64,000 nucleotides of DNA from Myceligenerans indicum (lineage in GTDB: Bacteria > Actinomycetota > Actinomycetes > Actinomycetales > Cellulomonadaceae). Both the position numbers and the translations under genes were made by a program. Positions 31,310-39,350 of the stretch are shown one piece after another (position 1 is the stretch's first letter; each line of letters starts with the position of its first letter). The DNA lies in the NCBI RefSeq assembly GCF_016742955.1, contig NZ_JABBYC010000006.1, forward strand, positions 62,001-126,000. Direction: 5' to 3'. The notes under the pieces were generated by a model. The model was not told where the DNA came from and searched no databases. It saw only the letters and a list, made by a program, of their open reading frames with translations.

Positions 31310-32320
31310 ATGAACCCCCCTGAACCGGACGGTGTGTCCCACGCCCTCGTGGAGTCCCCGCTCCAGCTGCTGTGCACGGTCGAGGCGCACGCGGCGGGCC
31401 TTCTCGGACCTCGCACGCGAGTGCTCCTCCGTGACGACGTCCCCGGACTCTCCGCGGCCCTCGATTCCCTGCGCGCCACGGGACTGCCGGAAGGTCTGAC
31501 GATCGACACCAGGTCCCCGTGGGCCATCGCGGCCGACCGCTCGCCGATCCGCGCGACCGGCGACGCGTGCTCCGGACTGTTCCAGGCGCTCCTGCTGGTT
31601 CCGGGGCGAGTCCCCCAACTCACGCTGATCGACGACGGCCTGGCCACGCTCGACCTGGTCGCTCGCCTCGCAGATCCCTCGCAGCCCCTGCTGCGCCCCG
31701 GAAAGCCCGCGAGCCTGCTGCGACGTGCCGTCGGGCACGCGGCCGCCCGCGCCGTGCGCCGGCTGGCGGGACGCGGACGCCTCGAGATCTTCACGGCTCT
31801 CGCCCTCCCCGAGCCGGACCGGTCGCGGGTTCGCGAGCTGGGCGTCCAGATCGTGCCCAACAGCCTCGAATGGCTGCGATCGCGTCCTCGGTCCGAGGTG
31901 ATCGCCGAACCCACGGTCGTCATCGGTGCGGCGCTCGTCGCCGACGGGCTCGTGGACGCCGAGTCCTACGTCATGTGGATGACGAAGCAGGCGGCGTCCG
32001 GGCCCGTACGGTACATCCCGCACCGTCGGCACCGGAGGGAGGTCGTGGAACGCATCGCCGCGCTTCCCGGCGTCACCGTCGCGGAGCCCGGTGCCCCGGT
32101 CGAGGTCCGGCTGCGCGGGCTGTCGGCCGGCCAGCGGGTCATCTGCCTCCCGACCACGGCGGCCCTCCTGCTCCCGCCCCTGCTCGAACCGCGCGGCGTG
32201 GCCATCGAGGTGCACGACGTCGCCGAGGACTGGTGGACTCCCCGGGCGTCCCCGGCCCTGCGCGAGCATCTACGAGAAGTACTGCGACAGCTTCCCGACA
32301 ACACGGTGGGGGCACCATGA
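31310..32320 (+). CDS. Polysialyltransferase/GT52-like glycosyltransferase
   Basis: A 336-residue protein with features of the bacterial alpha-2,8-polysialyltransferase/GT52 superfamily: N-terminal VESPLQLLCTVEAHAAG, LTLIDDGLATL, and a C-terminal RYIPHRRH motif resembling the conserved YIPHPRE of those enzymes. It would transfer a nonulosonic acid or another sugar to the glycan. NeuB- and NeuA-like genes are a few kilobases downstream, which supports this. The ATG at 31310 is chosen because the conserved motif follows; no clear ribosome site is seen. It is coupled by ATGA to the next gene. Confidence 0.6.
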   Translation: MNPPEPDGVSHALVESPLQLLCTVEAHAAGLLGPRTRVLLRDDVPGLSAALDSLRATGLPEGLTIDTRSPWAIAADRSPIRATGDACSGLFQALLLVPGRVPQLTLIDDGLATLDLVARLADPSQPLLRPGKPASLLRRAVGHAAARAVRRLAGRGRLEIFTALALPEPDRSRVRELGVQIVPNSLEWLRSRPRSEVIAEPTVVIGAALVADGLVDAESYVMWMTKQAASGPVRYIPHRRHRREVVERIAALPGVTVAEPGAPVEVRLRGLSAGQRVICLPTTAALLLPPLLEPRGVAIEVHDVAEDWWTPRASPALREHLREVLRQLPDNTVGAP

Positions 32321-33552
32321 CCGCCGACCAGCGGCCCCGCGTCCTCGCGGTGGCTGACAGCGACTCGTATCTGAAGTGGGCGGCCACGACGCTCGTCGCG
32401 CTCGGCGATACCGCGGGGTCGACCGACGTCGTCGTCGTACGCAGCCCGATCAAGCCGACACCGGGGCAGGCCGAGGCAGCTGTGGCGGGCACAGGCCTCC
32501 CCGTGCCGCCTGTTCTGGGACTGCCCGGGCTGTGGCGGAAACTCCGGCGGGAACGGCCGGACGTCCTGCTCCTGGCAGCCACGGGGCCGACAGCGGAGGT
32601 GGTGGCACGCCTGGCCGTCCGCGCGCTGGGCCGCGAACGCCCCGTCTTCGTCTCCGGCCTTCCGGGCATGGGGCTGCCCGCGACCGAGCACGGCACGGGA
32701 TGGCGGCGCTGGTGCGACATCTTCATCACGCACGGACGACGCGAGGTCGAGGCCTACCGCGACGCCTTCGCCGGGCATGACGTCACCCCCGAACTGGTGC
32801 TGACTCGCCTGCCCTTCCTTCCTGGTGGGCCGTCCGGGGCCGGGAGCGGTGCCGCTCGTGAACAGCTCACCGACCCGGTCAAGCGCCTGGTCTTCGCCGC
32901 GCAGCCCTCCGTGCCTGACGAGCGCGAGGAGCGCCTCCTCCTGCTCGACCGTCTCGCCCGCCTGAGCGAGGCCGGCCTCGACGTGGTGGTCAAGCTCCGA
33001 GCCCGCGCGGGCGAACGCCAGACCCACAACGAGGCCTACCCGTACGACAGCCTGTGGGAGGCGAACGCCGCCGGTCTCGGACATGCCGCGGACACGCTCA
33101 CCTTCGCGGACGGCCCCATGTCGGCACAACTCATCCCCGGCACCGCACTTGTCACGGTGAGCTCGACGGCGGCCCTCGAGTCCCTGGCCGCCGGGCTGCC
33201 CACCGTCCTGGTGGGTGATCTCGGCGTCCGTGAGGACCTGCTCAACGAACCCTTCGCGGCCAGCGGATGCATGGTCCGGCTGGACGAGCTCGTCGGCGTG
33301 CTGAACGACGGCGGGCCGCACGCGGACCACGAGTGGCTCGAGCAGAACTACCTGCATGCGGCACCGTCGAACCTGCCGGAAGCGATCCAGAACCTGGCCG
33401 GCCTCCGCGCGGAGGGCGGACTGGCTCCTCTGGACGACGTCGTCCCCTGGTCGTCACGGCGGCACCGGTGGTCGCTGCTGCGGCTCACCGTGCCTCGCCC
33501 GATCGCCCTCGCGGTCGCAGGAGTGCGCCGCCGCCTGCTGCCGGGCGGCTGA
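32317..33552 (+). CDS. DUF6716-like putative glycosyltransferase
   Basis: A 411-residue soluble protein resembling the DUF6716 putative glycosyltransferase type (RVLAVADSDSYLKWAATTL at the N-terminus). A Rossmann-like GT-B layout is plausible: FVSGLPGMGLPATE in the middle and VSSTAALESLAAGLPTVLVGDLG near the C-terminus, the latter resembling the donor-binding region of GT-B enzymes. Activity and substrate are unknown. It begins inside the stop of the polysialyltransferase-like gene, so they probably act as a pair. Confidence 0.6.
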   Translation: MTADQRPRVLAVADSDSYLKWAATTLVALGDTAGSTDVVVVRSPIKPTPGQAEAAVAGTGLPVPPVLGLPGLWRKLRRERPDVLLLAATGPTAEVVARLAVRALGRERPVFVSGLPGMGLPATEHGTGWRRWCDIFITHGRREVEAYRDAFAGHDVTPELVLTRLPFLPGGPSGAGSGAAREQLTDPVKRLVFAAQPSVPDEREERLLLLDRLARLSEAGLDVVVKLRARAGERQTHNEAYPYDSLWEANAAGLGHAADTLTFADGPMSAQLIPGTALVTVSSTAALESLAAGLPTVLVGDLGVREDLLNEPFAASGCMVRLDELVGVLNDGGPHADHEWLEQNYLHAAPSNLPEAIQNLAGLRAEGGLAPLDDVVPWSSRRHRWSLLRLTVPRPIALAVAGVRRRLLPGG

Positions 33553-33613
33553 TCGGCCAGTTCGATCAGCCGCCCGGGTTCGGTGGCCGGCGTGACCGCC
33601 GCCGGCCACCGAA
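33541..33613. terminator. Double hairpin terminator between convergent glycan genes
   Basis: Two perfect inverted repeats stand back to back: 15 bases (33541-33555 with 33563-33577), overlapping the upstream gene's stop, and 13 bases (33579-33591 with 33601-33613). They lie 4 bases before the end of the convergent GT2 gene. Confidence 0.8.
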
Positions 33614-33617
33614 CAGC

Positions 33618-34646
33618 TCAGGCTCGGTGGTCGACGGCAGCGCGGGCGGTGAGACCGCGAAGGAATCCGGCGCCCCAAGCCATGTGCATCGTCACCACGA
33701 CGGGCGCGACCAGCAGGGCCGAGCGCAGCGACAGACGGGGGCGCCTGAGCGCCGCGTGCGCCGTCCCGGCGAGCACCACGGCCGAATAGGCCATCGGGGC
33801 GGCCAGCCCGGCCAGCAGGATCCCGGCCGAGCCCGTTGCCACCCCCACGGCGATCGTCGGCACGCTCACCCCCAGGGCCAGCAAGGCCGCCGGCGGTGCC
33901 AGGTACCGCAGGCTCGCCGTCGTCGGCTCACGTCGCACGACCTCACGACGCCACATCCCGGTGCGCCAGAACTGCTTGGCCACGGCCTTGAAGGTGCGCC
34001 GCGGCCAATAGGTCACCACGAGTGACGGCTCGAACCAGAGCATTCCCCCGGCGCGCCGCAGGCGCAGGCACAGCTCCCAGTCCTCCGCGCGGAAGATCGT
34101 CGGGTCGTAGCCACCCACCGCGTCGACGGCGTTCCGCCGGAAGATCCCCAGATAGACCGTCTCGGCCGGACCGGCCTCGCCACCCACGTGGAACGACGCC
34201 TGCCCCAGGCCCACCGGGTGGCTCATCGCGCGAGCCACGGCGGACTGTGTGGGCGTCCGGCCGGCGGGCGACATGAGGCCGCCGACACCCACGGCACCGG
34301 ATTCCAGGAGCGCCGCGACACCGCGCTGGACGTAGTCAGGCTCGAACGCGGTGTGTCCGTCGACGCGCACGATGATCTCGCGATCCGCCGGGGCGGCCGC
34401 GAAGGCCAGGTTCAGCCCGATCGACCGCGAGCCCGTCGGGTTGTCCACGACGTGCACCTGTGGATGCTCCGCGGCGAGCTTGTCCGCGATCTCCCGGGTG
34501 CGGTCGTGGGACGGGCCCACGGCCAGGACCACGTCGAGTTCCCCCGAGTAGTCCTGGCCGAGAGCGGAGCGCACCGCGTTCTCCAGGTTGAGCTCCTCGT
34601 CCCGGACGCACGCCACGACGGCGACGCCCGGCTCGTGCTCAGCCAT
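33618..34646 (-). CDS. GT2 family glycosyltransferase with C-terminal membrane segments
   Basis: An inverting GT-A glycosyltransferase of 342 residues. It begins GVAVVACVRDEELNLENAV, has the nucleotide-sugar metal motif VRVDGH near residue 92 and the ED pair in RAEDWELCLRLRRAG. About three hydrophobic helices follow in the C-terminal 90 residues, placing it at the membrane. The acceptor is unknown. It lies just downstream of the NeuB-like gene on the same strand (about 30 bases), in a neuA-neuB-GT2 run. Confidence 0.85.
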   Translation of the reverse strand: MAEHEPGVAVVACVRDEELNLENAVRSALGQDYSGELDVVLAVGPSHDRTREIADKLAAEHPQVHVVDNPTGSRSIGLNLAFAAAPADREIIVRVDGHTAFEPDYVQRGVAALLESGAVGVGGLMSPAGRTPTQSAVARAMSHPVGLGQASFHVGGEAGPAETVYLGIFRRNAVDAVGGYDPTIFRAEDWELCLRLRRAGGMLWFEPSLVVTYWPRRTFKAVAKQFWRTGMWRREVVRREPTTASLRYLAPPAALLALGVSVPTIAVGVATGSAGILLAGLAAPMAYSAVVLAGTAHAALRRPRLSLRSALLVAPVVVTMHMAWGAGFLRGLTARAAVDHRA

Positions 34647-34676
34647 GGCGCCTGCCCGGCGCCGCGACCGCTGAAC

Positions 34677-35570
34677 TCAAGCGTCCACCCGGCGCAGACG
34701 CGACATCGGAGAGAACTCGCCCGGCATGACCCGCTTCTCACCGTCACCCAGGGCCAGCTCCAGGATCCGGATGTCCCGCACCAGGTTCTCCAGCCCCTTC
34801 GGCTCGAGCGACGAGGCGTGGTCCGAACCCCACATGGCGCGGTCGAGCGTGATGTGGCGCTCGACCGCGACGGCGCCCAGCGCCACGGCGGCGATCGAGA
34901 TCTGCAGCCCGGTCTCGTGGCCCGAGTACCCCACCGGCACGCCGTAGCGCTCCTGCAGCGTCGTGATCGTGCGCAGGTTCGCCTCCTCCGGCGGAAGCGG
35001 GTAGGTGGACGTCGCGTGCAGGATCACGAGCTTGTCCGTGCCGAGGATCTCCACGGCGGCGTCGATCTGCTCGAGCGTCGACATGCCCGTGGACAGGATG
35101 ACGGGCTTGCCGGTGTCGGCAAGCGCCTGGAGCATCTCGTGGTCCGTGACCGAGGCCGAGGCGACCTTGTAGGTCGGCACGTTCATCTTCTCGAGGAACT
35201 CCACCGAGGGCGCGTCCCACGGAGAGGCGAACCACTGGATGCCCTTCTCCTTGGCGTACGCGTCGATCTCGCTGTACTCAGCTTCCTCGAACTCGACCTT
35301 GTACTTGTACTCGAGGTACGTCATCTCGCCCCAGGGCGTCTGACGGATCTTGTCCCGCTGGTCCTTCGGAGTGCTGATCTCCGGGGTGCGCTTCTGGAAC
35401 TTGACGGCCTGGCACCCGGCCTCGACCGCCACGTCGATGAGCTTCTTGGCGTTCTCGACGTCGCCGTTGTGGTTGATCCCGATCTCGCCGATCACATAGA
35501 CCGGCTGCCCCGGGCCCACCAGGTGCTCGCCGATGCTCACCGGCGCGGGCTGCGCGTTCGTCGCGCTCAT
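34677..35570 (-). CDS. NeuB-family nonulosonic acid synthase (no SAF domain)
   Basis: Condenses phosphoenolpyruvate with a six-carbon sugar (ManNAc, mannose 6-phosphate or similar) to a nine-carbon nonulosonic acid. Conserved segments are YVIGEIGINHNGD, AVKFQKRTPE, LILHATSTYPLP-like and VERHITLDR. The protein is only 297 residues and stops after the TIM barrel; the C-terminal SAF (antifreeze-like) domain of classic NeuB (about 345 residues) is absent. ATG at 35570 has an AAGGA 8 bases upstream; an alternative in-frame start lies at 35612. It follows the CMP-synthetase gene on the same strand. Confidence 0.88.
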   Translation of the reverse strand: MSATNAQPAPVSIGEHLVGPGQPVYVIGEIGINHNGDVENAKKLIDVAVEAGCQAVKFQKRTPEISTPKDQRDKIRQTPWGEMTYLEYKYKVEFEEAEYSEIDAYAKEKGIQWFASPWDAPSVEFLEKMNVPTYKVASASVTDHEMLQALADTGKPVILSTGMSTLEQIDAAVEILGTDKLVILHATSTYPLPPEEANLRTITTLQERYGVPVGYSGHETGLQISIAAVALGAVAVERHITLDRAMWGSDHASSLEPKGLENLVRDIRILELALGDGEKRVMPGEFSPMSRLRRVDA

Positions 35571-35629
35571 AACAGATCCTTCCGAAGGGGTCGTGCTCAG
35601 GTTTGTGCTCATGCGATGTCCGCCGAAGG

Positions 35630-36871
35630 CTAGCCGACGACGGTCGTGTGGGCGGCACCCGTGCTTGCGGCTGCGACCTCACCCGGACGCCCAGCGAGTA
35701 TACGGTCACAGATCTCACGAACCGCACCGTTCCCGCCACTGTGTGAAAGCACGATTCTGGCTTGTGCCTTCACCTCACCACGGGCATCAGCCACCGCCAC
35801 GGGCCAGCCGACGACCGCCATCGCGGGAAGGTCGTTCACATCATTCCCGACGTACGCCACCCGCGCTGGGTCGAGCCCCCGCTCGGCGAGCCATCCGCGC
35901 AGAGCCGTGGCCTTGTCGTCGATGCCGTGCAGCACCTCGACCTGAAGCTTTTGCGCTCGGGAGGCCACGACCTTGTTGGTCTCGGTGGACAGGATGAGCA
36001 TCGGCACGCCCGCGCGACGCAACCGCGAGACTCCCATGCCGTCGCCCCGGCTCACCCTGACCTGTTCCGTCCCGTCCTGGTCCACATAGGCGTGGTCGTC
36101 GGTGTGGACGCCGTCGAAGTCCGTCACCAGCGCGTCGACGTCGATCGGCTCGGACGCCGTGTCGACGTCCTGGTCCACGAGCTGCCGTGCCAGGCGGAGA
36201 TCGCTCGGCTCGTCGATCTCGATGGACCATTCCGGCGCGACCGGCTGGATGCCGACGTCGCCGAAGAACCGCTTGCCGCCTTCACGAAATCCGTCCGTCC
36301 GCATCACGTAGAAAGCGCCGGTCTCACGGAAGTGCGGGGCACGGTCCTGCCGCCGAGGCCGGTAATCGGTGGTGTGCCCGACCGGGGTGGCCACCGCGTC
36401 GTCGAGCCGCCACTGGAAGTCGTGGGTCTCGGCGACGGCGACGACGACGTCCCGCTCGCCGGCCGTCACGCGACGGATCGCCGTGTCGAGGTCTTCGGAG
36501 TCGATGAACGGCGACGTGCACTGCAGGAGCACGGTGACGGGCGGGATCTCCTGCGGCGGCAGGCCGCCGTCCCCGGCCTCGACGCGCTCCAGCACATGGG
36601 TCAGGGCCGACTCCGACGACGCGGTGCCGCCGGCGATCTCGGCCGGGCGGACCACCACGCGCGCTCCGTGGGAACGGGCCTCGGCAGCGATCTCGTCGTG
36701 GTCCGTCGAGACGACGACCGTTGCGACCGACGGGGCGGCCAGGGCCGCGCGAACGGCACGGCCCACGAGGGTGATGCCGTCGACGCGGGCGAGATTCTTG
36801 AGCGGAACTCCTTGCGAACCGCCGCGAGCGGGAATGATGACGATCGCCGACGGCGCGGCCTGCTCTGGCAT
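35630..36871 (-). CDS. CMP-nonulosonate synthetase fused to KdsC-like HAD phosphatase
   Basis: A 413-residue fusion. Residues 8 to about 235 are a cytidylyltransferase (IPARGGSQGVPLKNL at 13-27, LLQCTSPF near 115) that activates a nonulosonic acid with CTP. Residues 245-395 are a KdsC-type HAD phosphatase: DFDGV with Asp251/Asp253, Lys320, GNDVNDLP at 342-349 and the KdsC tail GGNGAVREICD. The same architecture occurs in animal CMAS. It suggests the synthase makes a 9-phosphate that this protein dephosphorylates and activates. ATG at 36871 has GAGGA upstream. Confidence 0.9.
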   Translation of the reverse strand: MPEQAAPSAIVIIPARGGSQGVPLKNLARVDGITLVGRAVRAALAAPSVATVVVSTDHDEIAAEARSHGARVVVRPAEIAGGTASSESALTHVLERVEAGDGGLPPQEIPPVTVLLQCTSPFIDSEDLDTAIRRVTAGERDVVVAVAETHDFQWRLDDAVATPVGHTTDYRPRRQDRAPHFRETGAFYVMRTDGFREGGKRFFGDVGIQPVAPEWSIEIDEPSDLRLARQLVDQDVDTASEPIDVDALVTDFDGVHTDDHAYVDQDGTEQVRVSRGDGMGVSRLRRAGVPMLILSTETNKVVASRAQKLQVEVLHGIDDKATALRGWLAERGLDPARVAYVGNDVNDLPAMAVVGWPVAVADARGEVKAQARIVLSHSGGNGAVREICDRILAGRPGEVAAASTGAAHTTVVG

Positions 36872-37027
36872 TCTGTCCTCTGAAATGGCTGTGACAAGTG
36901 ATGACAGCGGCCCTCGGGACAACCGTCGCGAGACGGCCGGGAACAGGGTGCCGCTGCGCTGCCTACTGTAGCGTTCCTCACGCCTCTTCCCCGCTCGGGC
37001 GCCGGTGTCGGCGTAGGGCCGGCGCGG

Positions 37028-37033
37028 TAATCT
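37028..37033 (+). promoter_or_regulatory. -10 element of a leaderless start (manA)
   Basis: TAATCT ends 7 bases before the ATG at 37040, with no ribosome site. It lies in the divergent spacer with the CMP-synthetase gene. Confidence 0.6.
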
Positions 37034-37039
37034 GGGCCG

Positions 37040-38278
37040 ATGCTCGCCGCTGCCAGGTTCCACGATCCGCTGCCGCTGACCAACACCGTCCAGCGCTACG
37101 ACTGGGGGGCGGTGGACGCCATCCCTCAGCTGCTCGGCGTGGAACCCGACGGCGATCCTCAGGCCGAACTGTGGCTGGGAGCACACGGCAGCGCGCCGTC
37201 CGTCACGACCGTCGAGGGTGAGCGAGTTCCTCTCGACCGGCTGATCACGGAAGCACCCGTGCAGGCACTCGGGCACCGCGTCGCCGAGCAGTTCGGGCCA
37301 CGCCTCCCCTTCCTGCTCAAGGTGCTCGCGGCGGGACGAGCCCTGTCCTTGCAGGTGCATCCGTCACCACGCCAGGCCCGTGAGGGGTTCGCCCGCGAGA
37401 ACGCGTCGGGCCTCGCCCTGAGCGACGCCAAGCGGTCCTTCAAGGACGACCAGCACAAGCCCGAGATGATGGTCGCCCTCACGCAGTTCGAGGGCCTGGC
37501 CGGATTCCGGTCGGTGCGTACCATCCTCGGCCTCCTGGAGGGTTTGGAGGGAAGCCTGGTGTCCGGCGTGCGTCAGGCCCTCGCACGCGACCGCAGCAGC
37601 GCCGGGATGCACGACGCGTTCCATCACCTGCTCTCCGCCCGATCCGACACCGACTGCCGGTCAGACATCCAGTACACCGTCGATGGTGTCCGCGCACGTC
37701 TCGAGTCCGGATCGCCGTTCACACGGGCCGACCGGACCGTCATCGACCTGGCCGAGCAGCACCCGGGAGACCCGGGCGCCATCGCGTCCCTCATGCTCAA
37801 CCGCGTCTCGCTGGAACCGGGCGAGGCCCTGTTCACCCCGGCCGGCGAGGTGCACGCCTACCTGTCCGGACTCGGCATCGAGATCATGGCCAACTCGGAC
37901 AACGTGCTCCGCGCCGGCCTCACCACGAAGCTCGTGGACGAGGAGAACCTCGTGCGGTGCACGTCCTTCGCCCCGCGGTCCCCCGCGGTACCCGAGATGA
38001 CGCGTGCGGGAAGCCGCGGCCAGGTGCACACGTATCGGGTCCCGGTCTCGGAGTTCGCCCTGACCGCCGCAGACGTCGACGACGACGAACCCGTCTCGCT
38101 CCCGGCAACCGGGCCTCGGATCGCTCTCTGCCTCGACGGCACGGTGGAGCTCACCGCGGACCGCGCGGACCACGGACCGGTCACGCTCCGTCAGGGCGAC
38201 TCGGTCTTCGTGCCGCACGACGCGGGGAACCTGGAGCTGAGCGGTTCCGGTCACGCGACGTGCGCCTGGGTGCCCTGA
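37040..38278 (+). CDS. manA: Mannose-6-phosphate isomerase, class I
   Basis: Interconverts fructose 6-phosphate and mannose 6-phosphate; zinc-dependent cupin enzyme, cytoplasmic. The 412-residue protein has NTVQRYDWGA at the N-terminus, FLLKVLAAGRALSLQVHPS, DDQHKPEMMVAL, and GEVHAYLSGLGIEIMANSDNVLRAGLTTK in the catalytic cupin. Mannose 6-phosphate feeds manB for GDP-mannose-type donors and could also be the substrate of the nearby NeuB-like synthase. In other actinobacteria manA lies next to manB; here 6.4 kb of glycan genes separate them. Confidence 0.95.
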   Translation: MLAAARFHDPLPLTNTVQRYDWGAVDAIPQLLGVEPDGDPQAELWLGAHGSAPSVTTVEGERVPLDRLITEAPVQALGHRVAEQFGPRLPFLLKVLAAGRALSLQVHPSPRQAREGFARENASGLALSDAKRSFKDDQHKPEMMVALTQFEGLAGFRSVRTILGLLEGLEGSLVSGVRQALARDRSSAGMHDAFHHLLSARSDTDCRSDIQYTVDGVRARLESGSPFTRADRTVIDLAEQHPGDPGAIASLMLNRVSLEPGEALFTPAGEVHAYLSGLGIEIMANSDNVLRAGLTTKLVDEENLVRCTSFAPRSPAVPEMTRAGSRGQVHTYRVPVSEFALTAADVDDDEPVSLPATGPRIALCLDGTVELTADRADHGPVTLRQGDSVFVPHDAGNLELSGSGHATCAWVP

Positions 38279-38332
38279 CGGATCGTCTGGCACAACGGCA
38301 CGAGATGGCCGGGCACCCGCTGTCCTGCGCGC

Positions 38333-38361
38333 TTTTCGCCGAGAATTTCACCTACTAGGCT
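38333..38361 (+). promoter_or_regulatory. Promoter-like sequence for the sulfotransferase gene
   Basis: TTTTCG (38333-38338) and TAGGCT (38356-38361) are separated by 17 bases. A GGAGG ribosome site follows just before the ATG at 38393. Confidence 0.45.
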
Positions 38362-38392
38362 CATCCCGTCCCAATCGAAGATCGGAGGATCC

Positions 38393-39286
38393 ATGAAGCG
38401 ACTCGTCCTGCACGTCGGTGCACCCAAGACCGGATCCAGTCTCCAGCAGAAGGCACTGCTCGCGAATGCGGACCAGCTGGCCGATCACGGTTACGCGACG
38501 CTCGTCCGCCACCATTTCGAGAAGGGCACCGGCCGCGCGCACCGTCTCTGGCGCAGTGGCGAGAGCGGTCTGAGCGCCGTGAAACTTGGGTTCGAGCGGC
38601 TCGCGCCGCAGATCACCATGCCGAACGCCGTGATCTCGCACGAGGATCTACTCGGACGGATCGCGTCGTTCGAAGAGGGAAGGCTCTACGACGGCGCCGC
38701 CGATGTCCTGCGTATCGCGCAAGACGTCCTTCAGCCCGAGGAGATCAGCGTCATCCTCTACGTGCGCCGTCAGGATCGCTTCCTGGAGAGCGTGTACCTC
38801 CAGCGGGTCCGCGTGGGCTGGGCCGTCACGTTCGACGAGTACATGGCCCACGTGACTTCCGAGGCCCTGCAATGGGATGATCTGGTCCGCCGGATCCAAG
38901 GCGCCCTCCCACAGGGGGCGGACGTGCACGTCCGCTACTTCGAGACCATCCAGGAGAAGACTCCGCGGCAGTACTGCAGCGACTTCTTCCGGCTCGTGGA
39001 TCCACGACTGCCCCGGCCGAAGCTCCCGTTCAACACGAAGGCCGTCAACAGGGGCTACAGCAACGCCGCTCTCAAGATCGCCCTCGCCGGGAACGCGGTG
39101 CTCGACACGAAGGACAAGCGCACCCTGCGCGCCTTCCTCGACGAGAATTTCTCCAACGTGACGCATCCGAAGCCGGTGCTGCTGACCGAGGAGCACAGAA
39201 AGCAGATCCTCTCGGACCTGAACGTGTCGAACACGGCGCTGCACGCCCTGACCGGCGAGAGCGGGCCGCCCCGCTACGTCGTGTGA
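38393..39286 (+). CDS. PAPS-dependent sulfotransferase-like protein
   Basis: A 297-residue soluble protein with the PAPS 5'-phosphosulfate loop HVGAPKTGSSLQQ (Lys12) at the extreme N-terminus and a 3'-phosphate-binding segment VRRQDRFLESVYLQ, the pattern of carbohydrate sulfotransferases of the GxxKTGTT type. It would transfer sulfate from PAPS to a sugar hydroxyl or amine of the glycan. GGAGG precedes ATG 38393. It lies between manA and a second, unrelated-looking sulfotransferase on the opposite strand. PAPS would come from the cys genes 9-15 kb away. Other P-loop kinase-like roles are possible but less likely. Confidence 0.78.
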   Translation: MKRLVLHVGAPKTGSSLQQKALLANADQLADHGYATLVRHHFEKGTGRAHRLWRSGESGLSAVKLGFERLAPQITMPNAVISHEDLLGRIASFEEGRLYDGAADVLRIAQDVLQPEEISVILYVRRQDRFLESVYLQRVRVGWAVTFDEYMAHVTSEALQWDDLVRRIQGALPQGADVHVRYFETIQEKTPRQYCSDFFRLVDPRLPRPKLPFNTKAVNRGYSNAALKIALAGNAVLDTKDKRTLRAFLDENFSNVTHPKPVLLTEEHRKQILSDLNVSNTALHALTGESGPPRYVV

Positions 39287-39290
39287 CGGC

Positions 39291-39330
39291 AGTGGGCCGA
39301 CGTCGGGCTCCATGCTTGCGGCGGCCCACT
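39291..39330. terminator. Hairpin between convergent sulfotransferase genes
   Basis: A 9-base inverted repeat (39291-39299 with 39322-39330) lies just after the plus-strand sulfotransferase stop. The loop is 22 bases, so it is a weaker terminator candidate. Confidence 0.5.
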
Positions 39331-39350
39331 CATCGGCCGGCCGGGACGGG

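Noticed and set aside
34677-36871. Neu5Ac (sialic acid) synthesis proper
   Set aside because: No ManNAc-forming epimerase is in the window and the phosphatase fusion with manA points to a 9-phosphate route, so a more general nonulosonate call is used.
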